DNA of 64,000 nt from Amorphophallus konjac. Lineage: Eukaryota; Streptophyta; Magnoliopsida; Alismatales; Araceae. This document shows, piece after piece, positions 9,781 through 19,185 of the stretch. The translations under genes were made by a program, and so were the position numbers. The stretch covers positions 122,054,886-122,118,885 of the forward strand of contig CM040126.1 in the NCBI GenBank assembly GCA_022559845.1, given 5' to 3'. The notes beneath the pieces are model-generated. The model was not told the origin of the DNA, made no database searches, and saw nothing but the letters and a program-made list of their open reading frames with translations. The first letter of the stretch is position 1, and every line of letters starts with the position of its first letter.

Positions 9781-11936
9781 ATGTGGGTAAACGGTCAGGG
9801 AAATGCTAATGGTCCTCGAAGTTTCATGCCTGAAGGTCAATCCATTAGTCGCCATCCACACTTCGATGGTAATAACTATCTCTTTTGGAAAAACAGGATG
9901 GAGGTGTTCATCAGGGCACAGAGCCACAAGCTGTGGAGGGTAATCACAACTGGGCCGTATGATCTGCCACCGAACGAGGACGCATGGACAGATGATCATG
10001 TCAAGCTATCTTCACTCAACTGGACGGCGCTGAACATCATCCAGTGTGCTGTTCACCCAGATGAATATGCCCGCATATCTACCTACAAGACTGCCAAGCG
10101 AATGTGGGACGAGCTGCAACTAATCTACGAAGGTACAGCTCAAGTGAGAGCCTCGAAGGTAAATCTCTACACCTCTGAATATGAATTGTTTAAGATGAAA
10201 CCAGAGAAGAACATTACTGAAATGTATGCCAGGTTGTCCTTGATCACGAATACTCTTAAGGGGCTCGGGAAAGAGCTAGCTGAGGCAGATGTAGTCAGGA
10301 AAATTCTTAGATCCCTATCCCCAGCATGGCACACTAAGGCCATCATGATTGAAGAGTCAAAGGATCTGACGACTTTGACACTGAATGAACTCATAGGATC
10401 CCTCATGACCTATGAGATGAATTTCAAAGGAGGTGGTGAAGGAAGTGACAGGAAGGCTAGGAATGTAGCTCTCAAGGCATCCCGTAACAAGAGTAGCAGT
10501 AGCAGCAGTAGCAGCAGTAGTGGTGAGTCCGATGGTTTTTTCGATCTCGACCAGAAGGAGCAGGAAATGCTCACTCGACAGTTCAGTAAATTTTTAAGGA
10601 AAAAGGGGAAAACCTTTAGGAGGAAGAAGCCATACTCCTTTAGTAAGAATGTTGAATCTAGCAATCATAAGGACAGAAATACTAAGAGACTGACTTGTTT
10701 TCATTGTAACAAATAGGGACACATGAAAGGGGAATGCCCAGATCTCCAGAAGAAGGGTCCCTACTTTCAGAAGAAGAGCTCAAAGGTGCAGAAAAAGAAG
10801 AATCCATAGGCAATGGTCTGCACGTGGAGCGAGGAGGAAGAAGATCTGAAAAGCACTTCCTCAGAAGAGTGTGAAGAAGGAATTTGCCTAATGGCAAACA
10901 GCGAAGAGGAGGTAACAAATGTTTTTGAAAATTTTTCTATTAATGACTGGGAAGATGCCTATGCTGAATTATTAGATAAGTTCAATTCACTTAGTAAAGA
11001 GCATAGGGTTCTGAAAAGAAAATTCAATACCACTGTTGAAGAACAAACCCAAATCTGTGTAGAAAATCAGAAACTAAAAGAAGAATTGGAAGAAGTAACT
11101 TCCCTAAGAAAAGAAAATGAAAAGCTCAAGGGAGCAAACCAGGACAGTCAAAACCAGCTCAATGAACTCAAAATCAAAATTGAAGAAAGCCTGAATGAAA
11201 GTAGAGTGAATTCAGAAAAATATGAAGCTGTTAAGAAAGTCAATGCTGAACTTCTAAAAAATTCTGAATCTCTTCAAAAAGAGCTGGAAGACAAACAGAA
11301 AGTTTTGAAACATTTGTCCAAGGAAAAACTAGTCTGGATGCTATACTAGGGACTAGGGTTAACTTCAATAAGGAGGGTCTAGGCTATGACCCAACTAACA
11401 AGAGACCACTACAATTCAAAACCATCACCTTCTGCCCAGAGAAGGGAAAAGAGAAGTTGGACACACCATCCAGCTCAAACAGCAGTCAAGGAACTCTATG
11501 TCAGAAAGAAACTTTAAAAAATAGTGCTGGTCAACCATTTAAAATGGGAATGAATTTTGTGAAGAACTTCACTAAACCCACTCATCAGAACATAAATGGT
11601 AAATGGACCAAGCAAGTGGATCAGAAGAAAAGCTGGAATTACAACAATCAGATGGATACAAACAGAAACTACTGGAGAAACAACTATCATTCTCAAAAGT
11701 CTGTTAATCAACAAGCTTACAGGAGATATCCTAGGAATGGGAAGCCTAATGAATGGAATAGAACTTATTTCTCCAGACCAGCTGGACAGAACCCCGGCTA
11801 TAATTTCAATAAACCAGAAGTAAAGGTGCCAGAGAAAACCATGCTGAAGCAAATCTGAATACCTAAACATTTGATTAGAGATTTGAATAATGTCCTTGTA
11901 CCCAACTCATCTTGGGTTCCAAATCACTTTGCTTGA
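9781..11936 (+). pseudogene. gag: Element B gag, degraded Sirevirus Gag
   Basis: The first ATG after the PBS is at 9781 (MWVNGQGNANGP), matching D. The capsid region contains FWKNRMEVFIRAQ and SSLNWTALNIIQCAVHP. A serine run follows near 10494-10520. The single CCHC knuckle (CFHCNK-GHMKGEC) is broken by TAG at 10714; a second TAG is at 10807. A long coiled coil (about 10930-11310) follows, then a frameshift near 11300-11340, then the KEGLGYDPTNK block and a basic Asn-rich tail. TGG has become TGA at about 11856. The reading ends with SSWVP and TGA at 11934. D's intact gag shows what each damaged codon was. Confidence 0.9.
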
Positions 11937-11949
11937 TTTGTTTATGTAG

Positions 11950-13318
11950 GTCGGCCTGGCAGCTGAAGACAACAAGTGGTATCTCGACAGTGGCTGCTCC
12001 AGGCACATGACAGGAGACCGATCCAAGTTCAGCAAGATAGAGATGAAGGTAGGGAGTCTGGTCAAGTTTGGAGGAAAGAACAGAGGTAAGATAATTGGAG
12101 TTGGCACAGTAGGTAAGTCTTCCACAAACTCCATTGAAAAAGTTCTACTTGTGGAAGGTCTTCAACACAACCTGATCAGCATTAGTCAGTTATGTGACAA
12201 GGGTCACAGGGTTGTGTTTGATGATAGTTCATGCAAAATCTTTGAAATAAATTCTGATGTGGTTAAATTTGTAGCCAACAAGATTAATAATGTCTACATA
12301 GTAGACTTAGATGCAGAATCTGAATCAAATCTTTGTTTATCTGCTAATTCTGAAAATTATGCTTTTGAATGGCATAGACGTCTAGGTCATGCTAGCTTCT
12401 CTACTTTAAATAAATTGGTCAAGCTTGATTTAGTTAGAGACATGCCTAGAATTAAATTCAATTCTATTTCAAAATCATGTGATGCCTGTGCTCTAGGAAA
12501 ATAGACCAAGAATTCCTTCAAGCTAAGATCTGAGCCATTGTCCACTAGACCAATGGAACTTCTCCATATGGACCTCTTTGGTCCTACTAGAACTCAAAGT
12601 CTTAATGGGAATAGGTTTAGCTATGTGATTATTAATGACCATTCTAGATATTCATGGATATTTTTCTTAGCCAATAAAAGTGATGCTTTTCAAAAGTTTA
12701 ATCAGTTCTTCAATAAGGTCAAACAAGAAGGAAAACACAAAATTTGCTCTATTCAATCTGACCATGGAGGTGAGTTTGAAAACTCCATGTTTTCTGATCT
12801 TTGTGAAAGAGAAGGACTAACACACAGGTTTTCTTCTCCCAGGACACCTGAACAGAATGGAATTGTGGAGAGAAGAAATAGAACTATTGTGGAGATGGCC
12901 CGAACCATGCTGATTGAAAGTCAATTACCAAGGAGGTTTTGGGCAGAGGCAGCCAATACAGTAACTTACATAATCAACAGGGCCATGGTAAGACCCATTC
13001 ATAAGAAAACACCCTATGAGCTACTAAAAGGTAAGAAACCAAACTTGTTTCATTTCAGAATTTTTGGAGCTAAATGCTTTATTCATAACAATGACAAGAA
13101 AGATTTAGATAAGTTTGAAGCTAAAAGCTCCCCTGGAATATTCTTAGGATACTCTGAAGTGTCTAGGGCATATAGGGTCTTTAACAAAACAGACCAGAAG
13201 GTTGAAGAGTCTCCACACATCATTTTTAGTGAAAAGAAAGGTGTTTCTAACATTGAAAATTTTGACAGGGATTCCAATCACGATGGGGAATTCCTAGAAG
13301 ACCAAGAAGAAGAAAAGA
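11950..13318 (+). pseudogene. pol: Element B pol part 1: protease and integrase
   Basis: The open frame begins after an in-frame TAG (11947-11949) that D also has. It encodes protease (WYLDSGCSRHMTGD, about 11974-12017), the GAG-pre-integrase zinc domain (WHRRLGHASF ... CDACALGK), and the integrase core with Asp in LLHMDLFGPTRT, Asp in IQSDHGGEFEN and Glu in VERRNRT, followed by the C-terminal GYSEVSRAYRVFN region. One CAG to TAG stop lies at 12502. Solo LTR F interrupts it at 13318. Confidence 0.92.
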
Positions 13319-13577
13319 TGTTGTGTAGTGGACAGCGGATCTAGAGGGGAGGGGTGAATAGATCAGCCCCACTTTTCGCAATGCGGCCCTCTAAACAGCT
13401 AGTTAAAATGAATTGCAGCGGAATAGAAACTAGCTTCCAAGTACGCTATGATTCACTTAGCAAGATAAGCAAGATATATAATAATTTGATCCTAAGCATG
13501 CATCTAGAACGAATCAATCACACAAGCAAACCACACTAGACAGGATTTTTAAGGTGGTTCGGACTGAATCCTCAGTC

Positions 13578-13742
13578 CTACGTCCACCCCTCACCAAAAC
13601 CTGGTGAGGCTTCACTTGTGCAGCGCACAGAACTGCAAATCGGAAACCACCGATTGCCTTCCTACTCACCACCTGGTAGGGATGTCAACCGCAAATTGGA
13701 ACACCCTCCAATTGCCTTCCTACTAACCACCGGTAGGGATGA
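13578..13742 (-). other. Hairpin string in leader of LTR F
   Basis: Inverted repeats are CCTCACC/GGTGAGG, TGTGC/GCACA, ATCGG/CCGAT and CAAATTGGA/CCAATTG, alternating with a recurring CCTAC...GGTAGG hairpin. The layout is that of B, D and E, but the constant hairpin has a different sequence. Confidence 0.65.
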
Positions 13743-14516
13743 ATCACACTTTCAATGTTTAAACAATAATGAAAATGAAACAAATGTGAATGAACTAAGA
13801 CAAGAGATTGAGTTATGAGTGAAAATGAATTGCCCCTTGTATGAAATGTTGATCAGCAACAAGGCTCCTCTTGGCTTCAACTCAATCTTCTTGATTCACC
13901 CTTGATTGGATGAATGTTCTTCACGGAGTACTGTTCACGTGAACAGTACCTCTTCCTTCAATTCTTCTCTCTTGATCTTCTCTTTGAATTTCTTTGAATG
14001 AATGAAGGAGATGATGAAGCTACCTTGAACCTTGATTGCTTCTTTAGCTTCTAGGAGTTTGAATGCTTGAAATATCACCTTGAATGAGGTGGAAAGAACT
14101 TGAATGGATGAAGATGATTTCCTTTGAAGAACTTGAATCAAACCAGCTTCCTTGGATCACTTTTATAGCCTTGCTTTGATGTAATCTTCCTTGAGGTTTG
14201 CTGGCTTTGATTTGAGCTTGATTCCCCTTTGATTGGATGAAGAACACCTTCACGAACTACTGTTCACGTGAACAGTAGCTCGTCTCCAAGCTCTCTTGCA
14301 ACCTCCCTTGCAGCCACCCTAGATCTCACAAGAAGCCCCTTGAAGCATTAGGGTTTCTAACCCTCTTACAAGAGTTTTATAGACCTTGAATGGTCTATGG
14401 ACACCCCCTAGACCAGATCCACAATTTGTGGGGGATTAGGTGTCTTTAGGATTAAACAAATCAATGTTGAATGGCCCTTTTCGAAGTTGGAAATAAAGTC
14501 AACAATTGATGGCTCG

Positions 14517-14700
14517 GGGCTGGCGGTCGACCTAAGGTTCCTGGCGGTCGACCGCCACTGAAACACCTGCAAACGGGCGATCCCTGGGAAATCCGGTCGA
14601 CCGCCACTGGTTGGAGGTCGACCGCCACTGAAAGACGTGCAGACTTGGGAGTCCTTGGCTGGGGCGGTCGACCGCCCCTGTGCTGGCGGTCGACCGCTAG
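14517..14700 (-). repeat. GGCGGTCGACCGCC palindromes in LTR F
   Basis: Seven GGTCGAC sites occur within 180 bp, several being the full 14-bp palindrome (for example around 14543 and 14683). They lie upstream of the TATA word in element sense, as in LTR A. Confidence 0.75.
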
Positions 14701-14843
14701 CTGGGCAGGGCCCAGGTCAGCCCGGTTCGGTCCGTTGGCCGCACCAACTCCGTCGCTTGAGTCCGTTAGCCGCCCGTTCATGTCTGTGGCATCAACCTTG
14801 ATTGTCTTGAAGTTTTATTATTGAGTCTTCAATCCAAATTTTG

Positions 14844-14880
14844 TTCCGGGGGCTCCGCCCCCGGAAACCCCCGCAAGGGG
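14844..14880 (+). other. GC-rich double hairpin in LTR F
   Basis: TTCCGGGGGC (14844-14853) and GCCCCCGGAA (14857-14866) form a perfect 10-bp stem with a 3-nt loop. CCCC-GCAA-GGGG follows at 14869-14880. Confidence 0.6.
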
Positions 14881-14898
14881 CGCTGCCCCCTTGACCCC

Positions 14899-14979
14899 CG
14901 CGACCTGATCCGGCAGGTCGATCCCCGCGACCTGACCGGGCAGGTCGATCCGCGCGACCTGACCGCGCAGGTCGATCCG
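14899..14979. repeat. 27-bp tandem repeat, three units, in LTR F
   Basis: Units start at 14899, 14926 and 14953 with CGCGACCTG and end in CAGGTCGATC. Each unit contains the inverted repeat GACCTG/CAGGTC. Confidence 0.75.
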
Positions 14980-15225
14980 CGTGCGAGGGCGCAACATTCA
15001 GCGTTCACGTTCACCATTTCCACTTGATTCCTTGTCCATTCATTGGCGCACCTGTCATGAACAAAAACATCACGTATGTCAATCACATGAAGGTGAAAAA
15101 CATCAATGACTAATAGTGTTTAGCCATTATCAAAACCAAGAATACATTAGAACTCATATGACCATAGAATGATGTCGAATGACCCAAGTGACCATATGAA
15201 CTCAAGTGACCATAGGGGCACAACA

Positions 15226-16329
15226 AAAGCCTCAGCCGAGTGGAACATCAAATCCTCCCAACCAGGAAGAGCCAAGAGAAATATGTGAGTCTTCAATAAA
15301 TGTTAGATTTTTTAAAGACCATCCGATAGATAATGTCATAGGCAACCCTGAAGATCCTCTTTGGACTAGGTATCATTTTAGGAATGTGAATAATGAAGAT
15401 CTAATTGCTTTAGTCTCACAAATTGAACCCAAATCTATAGAAGAGGCCTTGGCTGATCAAGCTTGGGTCAATGCTATGACTGAGGAGTTAGGTCAGTTTG
15501 AAAGAAATAATGTATGGGAACTTGTTCCAAGACCAGAAAGTGTTAATATCATAGGAACTAAATGGGTGTTCAAAAATAAAATGAATGAAGATGGAATCAT
15601 ATCTAGGAATAAGGCCAGACTAGTAGCCAAGGGCTACTGTCAGGAATTTGGTGTAGACTTCGAAGAATCCTATGCACCTGTTGCTAGGATGGAGGCAATA
15701 AGAATATTGCTAGCATTTGCATGCTCTAAGGACATAAAACTCTAACAAATGGATGTTAAAAGTGCCTTTTTAAATGGAGTCATTAAGGAAGAGGTTTTTG
15801 TTGAACAACCCCCTGGATTTCAATTCTCTCCTCAACCTAACCTAGTTTTCAGGTTAAATAAAGCCATGTATGGTCTAAAGCAGGCTCCTCGAGCATGGTA
15901 TGAAAGATTGACTGAATTTCTGATCAGCAAGGGCTACAAAAGAGGTAAAGTTGATCAAACCTTATTTACCAAAGGGTAAAAATAAAGATCTCGTCATAGT
16001 TTAGGTATATGTAGATGACATTGTGTTTGGATCAACTAAGTATGAACTATGTGATGAATTCTCTAAAATGATGTCTGCTGAATTTGAGATGAGTTTGGTC
16101 AGTGAACTAAAGTATTTTCTTGGCTTGCAGGTATAACAGTCAGAGGATGGATGCTTTATCAACCAGACCAAATACACAATGGAACTATTCAAGAGGTTTG
16201 GTATGGAAAACCTGAAGCACATTACAACACCCATGGGTACTAATACCTCACTGGATGCAGATGAGATAGGTAAAGAAGTAAATGCCAAGCTCTATCGAGG
16301 TATGATTGGATCTCTTCTTTACTTGACAG
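15226..16329 (+). pseudogene. pol: Element B pol part 2: reverse transcriptase
   Basis: This resumes after LTR F. RT hallmarks are [62 protein letters not shown] and the catalytic YVDD at about 16009-16020. Damage includes CAA to TAA at 15743, a +1 shift near 15975, CAG to TAG at 16002 and a TAA at about 16135. Element E interrupts it after LLYLT at 16329. Confidence 0.92.
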
Positions 16330-16607
16330 TGTTAGGATGTAAGGCCCGGATACAGAGAGGGGTGAATGTATCCCTCTACAAATATAGCCTAATTAAAACT
16401 ATAAAGCTCAGTTATGAGGAATTAAAATTGTTGCAGAAATAAACTGAGGAAACTTAGAAGGATCAAAGTAAGACAACAACTCAAGAAGCCCTCAAACGAT
16501 CCTAAGCAAGCATCTAATGCGCAGCAGTTAAGTGAACATATAAGAAGATCAAACCACAAGGGACATCATGATTTTTAGGTGGTTCGGTCAACAGACCTAC
16601 GTCCACC

Positions 16608-17120
16608 CCTCACTCCAAACCGGAGTGAGGCTTCCACTAGTAACACTAGCACAGTAGACTCAGTCTGCAACAAATGCTGCCACACAGCTTGACCAGGGGA
16701 ACAGTCTCCCCTCTTCCTCCCAACCGGAGGGACACCCCAAGTGACTCCCAGCCACTTGGAAACCAGAGACGCACAGTCTCTCTTCCTCCAAATCGGAGGG
16801 AACACCTAGTCTTGCAACCCACAAGACTAGAACCGGAGGACCAATCCTCCCTTCCTCCAAACCGGAGGGGAACCTAGAGACCCAAGTCTCTCTTCCTCTG
16901 AAACCCATAGGGAAGCACAAGTGACACCAAGTCACCTGCAAACTAGAGGTCTCGGACCTCTCTTCCTCCCAACCAGAGGGACCCCTGGACTCGAAACCTA
17001 CAAGCCCAGAACCGGAGGACCCACCCTCCCTTCCTCCAAACCGGAGGGAAACAACCGATGACTCCCAGTCAAAGGCAACCAGAGACGCAAGTCTCTCTTC
17101 CTCCACACCGGAGGGAACCC
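16608..17120 (-). other. Hairpin string in leader of E LTR (left)
   Basis: At least 14 short perfect or near-perfect inverted repeats lie in series: CCTCACTCC/GGAGTGAGG (16608-16630), CTAGT/ACTAG (16637-16649), AGACT/AGTCT (16657-16667), CCAAGTG/CACTTGG, CTAGTCTTG/CAAGACTAG, GGAGGA/TCCTCC, AGAGAC/GTCTCT, GTGAC/GTCAC, GAGGTC/GACCTC and others. They alternate with a repeated CTTCCTCC...GGAGGGAA hairpin. The right LTR repeats them at 24720-25230. Confidence 0.75.
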
Positions 17121-17505
17121 GACCTCACACAAGAGAATCGGAAGAACAACTAGTGAATAGTTGAAAAGAAAAACAAAAACGCAGCAACAGAAAGCTGGAA
17201 AAAGTAAACTCAGACTGTGGCTCTCGCAGGAGCTGGCTGGTCTAGATTTGATCCACGGCCCAGCAAGAACAGATCTTCAGTTGAAGCTTCTATCACTCTA
17301 GCTCTCTCTTCTTCTCTGTTCTTCTTCATCTTCTTCTCTTCACACTCTGCTATCTCGATCTCTCACTCAATCTCTCTTTCTTTCTCTTTCTCACGCTCTT
17401 TCTCTTCTTCTTTTCCTTTTCTTCTTCTCTGTCTGGATCGTGGCTCTCTGTATGGACTTCACCTCTCGCCAACTCGATCATCCTTCTTCTGTGGAAGAAG
17501 GCTCA

Positions 17506-17513
17506 TATATATA
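17506..17513 (-). promoter_or_regulatory. TATA box of E LTR (left)
   Basis: TATATATA lies in the context GCTATATATATGAGCC on the minus strand. The equivalent in the right LTR, which would be the active 5' LTR promoter, is at 25596-25603, with G-boxes near 25667 and 25735. Confidence 0.6.
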
Positions 17514-17736
17514 GCAGCAGCAGCAGTAGCAGCCCCGACGTGTGACCTCCACATTTCCAGCCCTAAGTATTCGGACCACGTGGCAGCATCCAGCAGGCTG
17601 TCAGTCCATGTGTCATCACCTGGTCAGGCCTTCCAGCCTCGGATCACGTGCCCTCCTTAAGCTTCACGAGCAGAGCACCTGTCAGACAGAGTATCGGATT
17701 ATCAACTTGGTGTCGACACTTTGTAAAATGAAATGC

Positions 17737-18925
17737 ATTGTATAGACTTGTGAAAGTGCATGCATTGTATAGACTTAGTGAAAGGGAATGCATGTAATAC
17801 AATTCTTTTAAATACCCAGAGACTAGTGCATTCTCGCACGGGAGCATATGAAGTCTCAGGGGAGCATCTATGGCCTCTGGACAGCATCACCAGCGTCAGG
17901 GGAGCATGTGGAGCACATGCTGTCTCTGGGGAGCAATCGCTGCTCCAGGGGAGCATCCTCAAAGTTAGGGAAGCATTAGCAGTCACTGGAGGGCATACTC
18001 GGTCCCAGGAGAGCATCCGGGGGGACAGGCGAGCATGCGCGTCTGATGTACAGACTCTATCAATGAAATCATGAACAGTCCGATGTATGGACTTGGCTTC
18101 GGGTCTGCTATAGTCCAGTGTGTGGACTTGAGTGTTAAGGCATGAACAGTGCAGTGTGTAGACTCTGCGAGACAATGCATGAGACACAGACTCTGTGCAT
18201 GAACAGTGCATGAATAGTACGCCAATGTATAGACTTGGAACATCTGAGGACCAGTGTACAGACTTGCAGAGCCGAACCCAATGTATAGGCTTGGCGAAGC
18301 ACAGTCCAATGTATAGACTTTGTGAAACAGAGTCCAATGTATAGACTTGGCAGGTTGACCCACTGTACAGACTTTGAAGCCTAAGACAATGTGTAGACTT
18401 GTGAAGCTTGAGGCCAATGTACAGACTTGGCGTTCCACTGTGGATGTATAGACTTGAGAGAAGTGAACGGATGTTCAGATTTTGAAGATCCACTGTGCAG
18501 ACTTTGAAGAGTCTGAACCAATGTACATACTTGTAACGCTTGAGGACCGATGTATAGACTTAGGAGCATATGAAGCCAATGTACAGACTTGCCGATGCAA
18601 GGCCAATGTACAGACTTACTCGAGTGAGCCGATGACCAAGACGATGCAGCTACAGTGATGCACAAGTACACAGTCCAATGTATGGACTTATGAAGTTCAA
18701 CTGGTGAGTGTACAGACTTCACCAATGAAACGCTCACTGTACAGACTTGCTGGCTGCAACGTGAGACGCTCTATAGACTTCGTCTTCCTGCGTATAGACT
18801 TGATGAATGCATAAGTCACAAGACCGACAGACTTAGCCTGTATAGACTTAGCATGAAAAGCACACGATGCAATGTGTGGACTTGGTGACTCATGCAGACA
18901 GACGAGTGTACAGTCTATGCCATGC
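17737..18925 (-). repeat. TGTATAGACTT array with about 27-bp spacing in U3 of E (left)
   Basis: There are roughly 29 copies. In the regular core, motif starts are 18226, 18255, 18282, 18310, 18338, 18364, 18390, 18418, 18445, 18472, 18494, 18522, 18551, 18580 and 18607, a mean interval of about 27.2 bp. The 11-bp word is TGTAYAGACTT with few variants; the spacers are unrelated. The right LTR repeats the array at about 25827-27015. Confidence 0.88.
17837..18040 (-). repeat. 20-bp phased GGGAGCAT array in U3 of E (left)
   Basis: The word AGCAT, mostly in the form GGGGAGCAT, starts at 17843, 17863, 17883, 17903, (17932 as AGCAA), 17952, 17972, (17992 as GGCAT), 18012 and 18032. The spacing is exactly 20 bp except for one 29-bp step. 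The rest of each unit is loosely conserved (CTCAGG or CTCTGG before the word). The copy in the right LTR is at about 25927-26130. Confidence 0.85.
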
Positions 18926-19172
18926 TCACAGTTAAGCAATGTCCCAAGTTCTGAGTGAGCAGATCTGAATGAAGTAAACACATATGATTCAAACAATTTA
19001 GATAAATGCAATTATGAAATGAACCAAAGCACACACCACACAGCCATATTTAAATGCAGCAATATTTCAGATAAGATTTTCAATGAAACATTCATATGCA
19101 CTACAAACAGAATTGTATGCATTCAAGTGACTTATAGTGTTTGCTATCATCAAAATCACAGGGACACAACAA

Positions 19173-19185
19173 TCTCCCCCTTTTT
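19173..19185 (-). promoter_or_regulatory. Polypurine tract of element E
   Basis: In element sense it reads AAAAAGGGGGAGA, then T and the 3' LTR. GCCATCATCAAAA before it (plus 19182-19194) is complementary, except for one wobble, to TTTTGATGATAGC inside the LTR (19143-19155). Confidence 0.85.

Larger units (their letters stand above)
13319..15225 (-). mobile_element. Solo LTR F (Sirevirus, minus orientation) in B pol
   Basis: The LTR is 1907 bp with perfect 7-bp ends TGTTGTG...CACAACA. Flanks are AAAGA (13314-13318) and AAAGC (15226-15230), and the pol protein continues across it. Minus orientation is shown by AGAGGGGAGGGGTGAATAG at its left and AAGGTGGTTCGG near 13548, the reverse of the U5 block of the plus elements, and by the TATA word at 14375-14381 (minus). 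No internal region or second LTR exists, so LTR-LTR recombination is the likely origin. Confidence 0.88.
16330..19171 (-). repeat. Element E 3' LTR (left copy)
   Basis: On the plus strand it runs from TGTTAGGATGTAAGG to GGGACACAACA, 2842 bp. Reading in element sense: a U3 edge with TTTTGATGATAGC, the AAGTCTATACA array, the 20-bp array, G-boxes (17645-17650, 17577-17582), TATA (17506-17513), a pyrimidine/purine tract, the hairpin string and the GGTGGTTCGG-complement block near 16576. Confidence 0.93.

Noticed and set aside
16660..17106. Frame rich in SGWEEER words in the E leader
   Set aside because: Translation of the CCTCC/GGAGG hairpin string; no start context, and both LTRs carry it as untranslated leader.
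17702..18493. Long minus frames with repeated YIGL and VYTL words in LTRs E and B
   Set aside because: The repeated peptide words are translations of the AAGTCTATACA array, and the frames lie wholly inside U3.
18226..18620. Possible CRISPR-like array (short repeats, unique spacers)
   Set aside because: The repeats are only 11 bp, degenerate, inside a plant LTR, in several families, with no cas genes.
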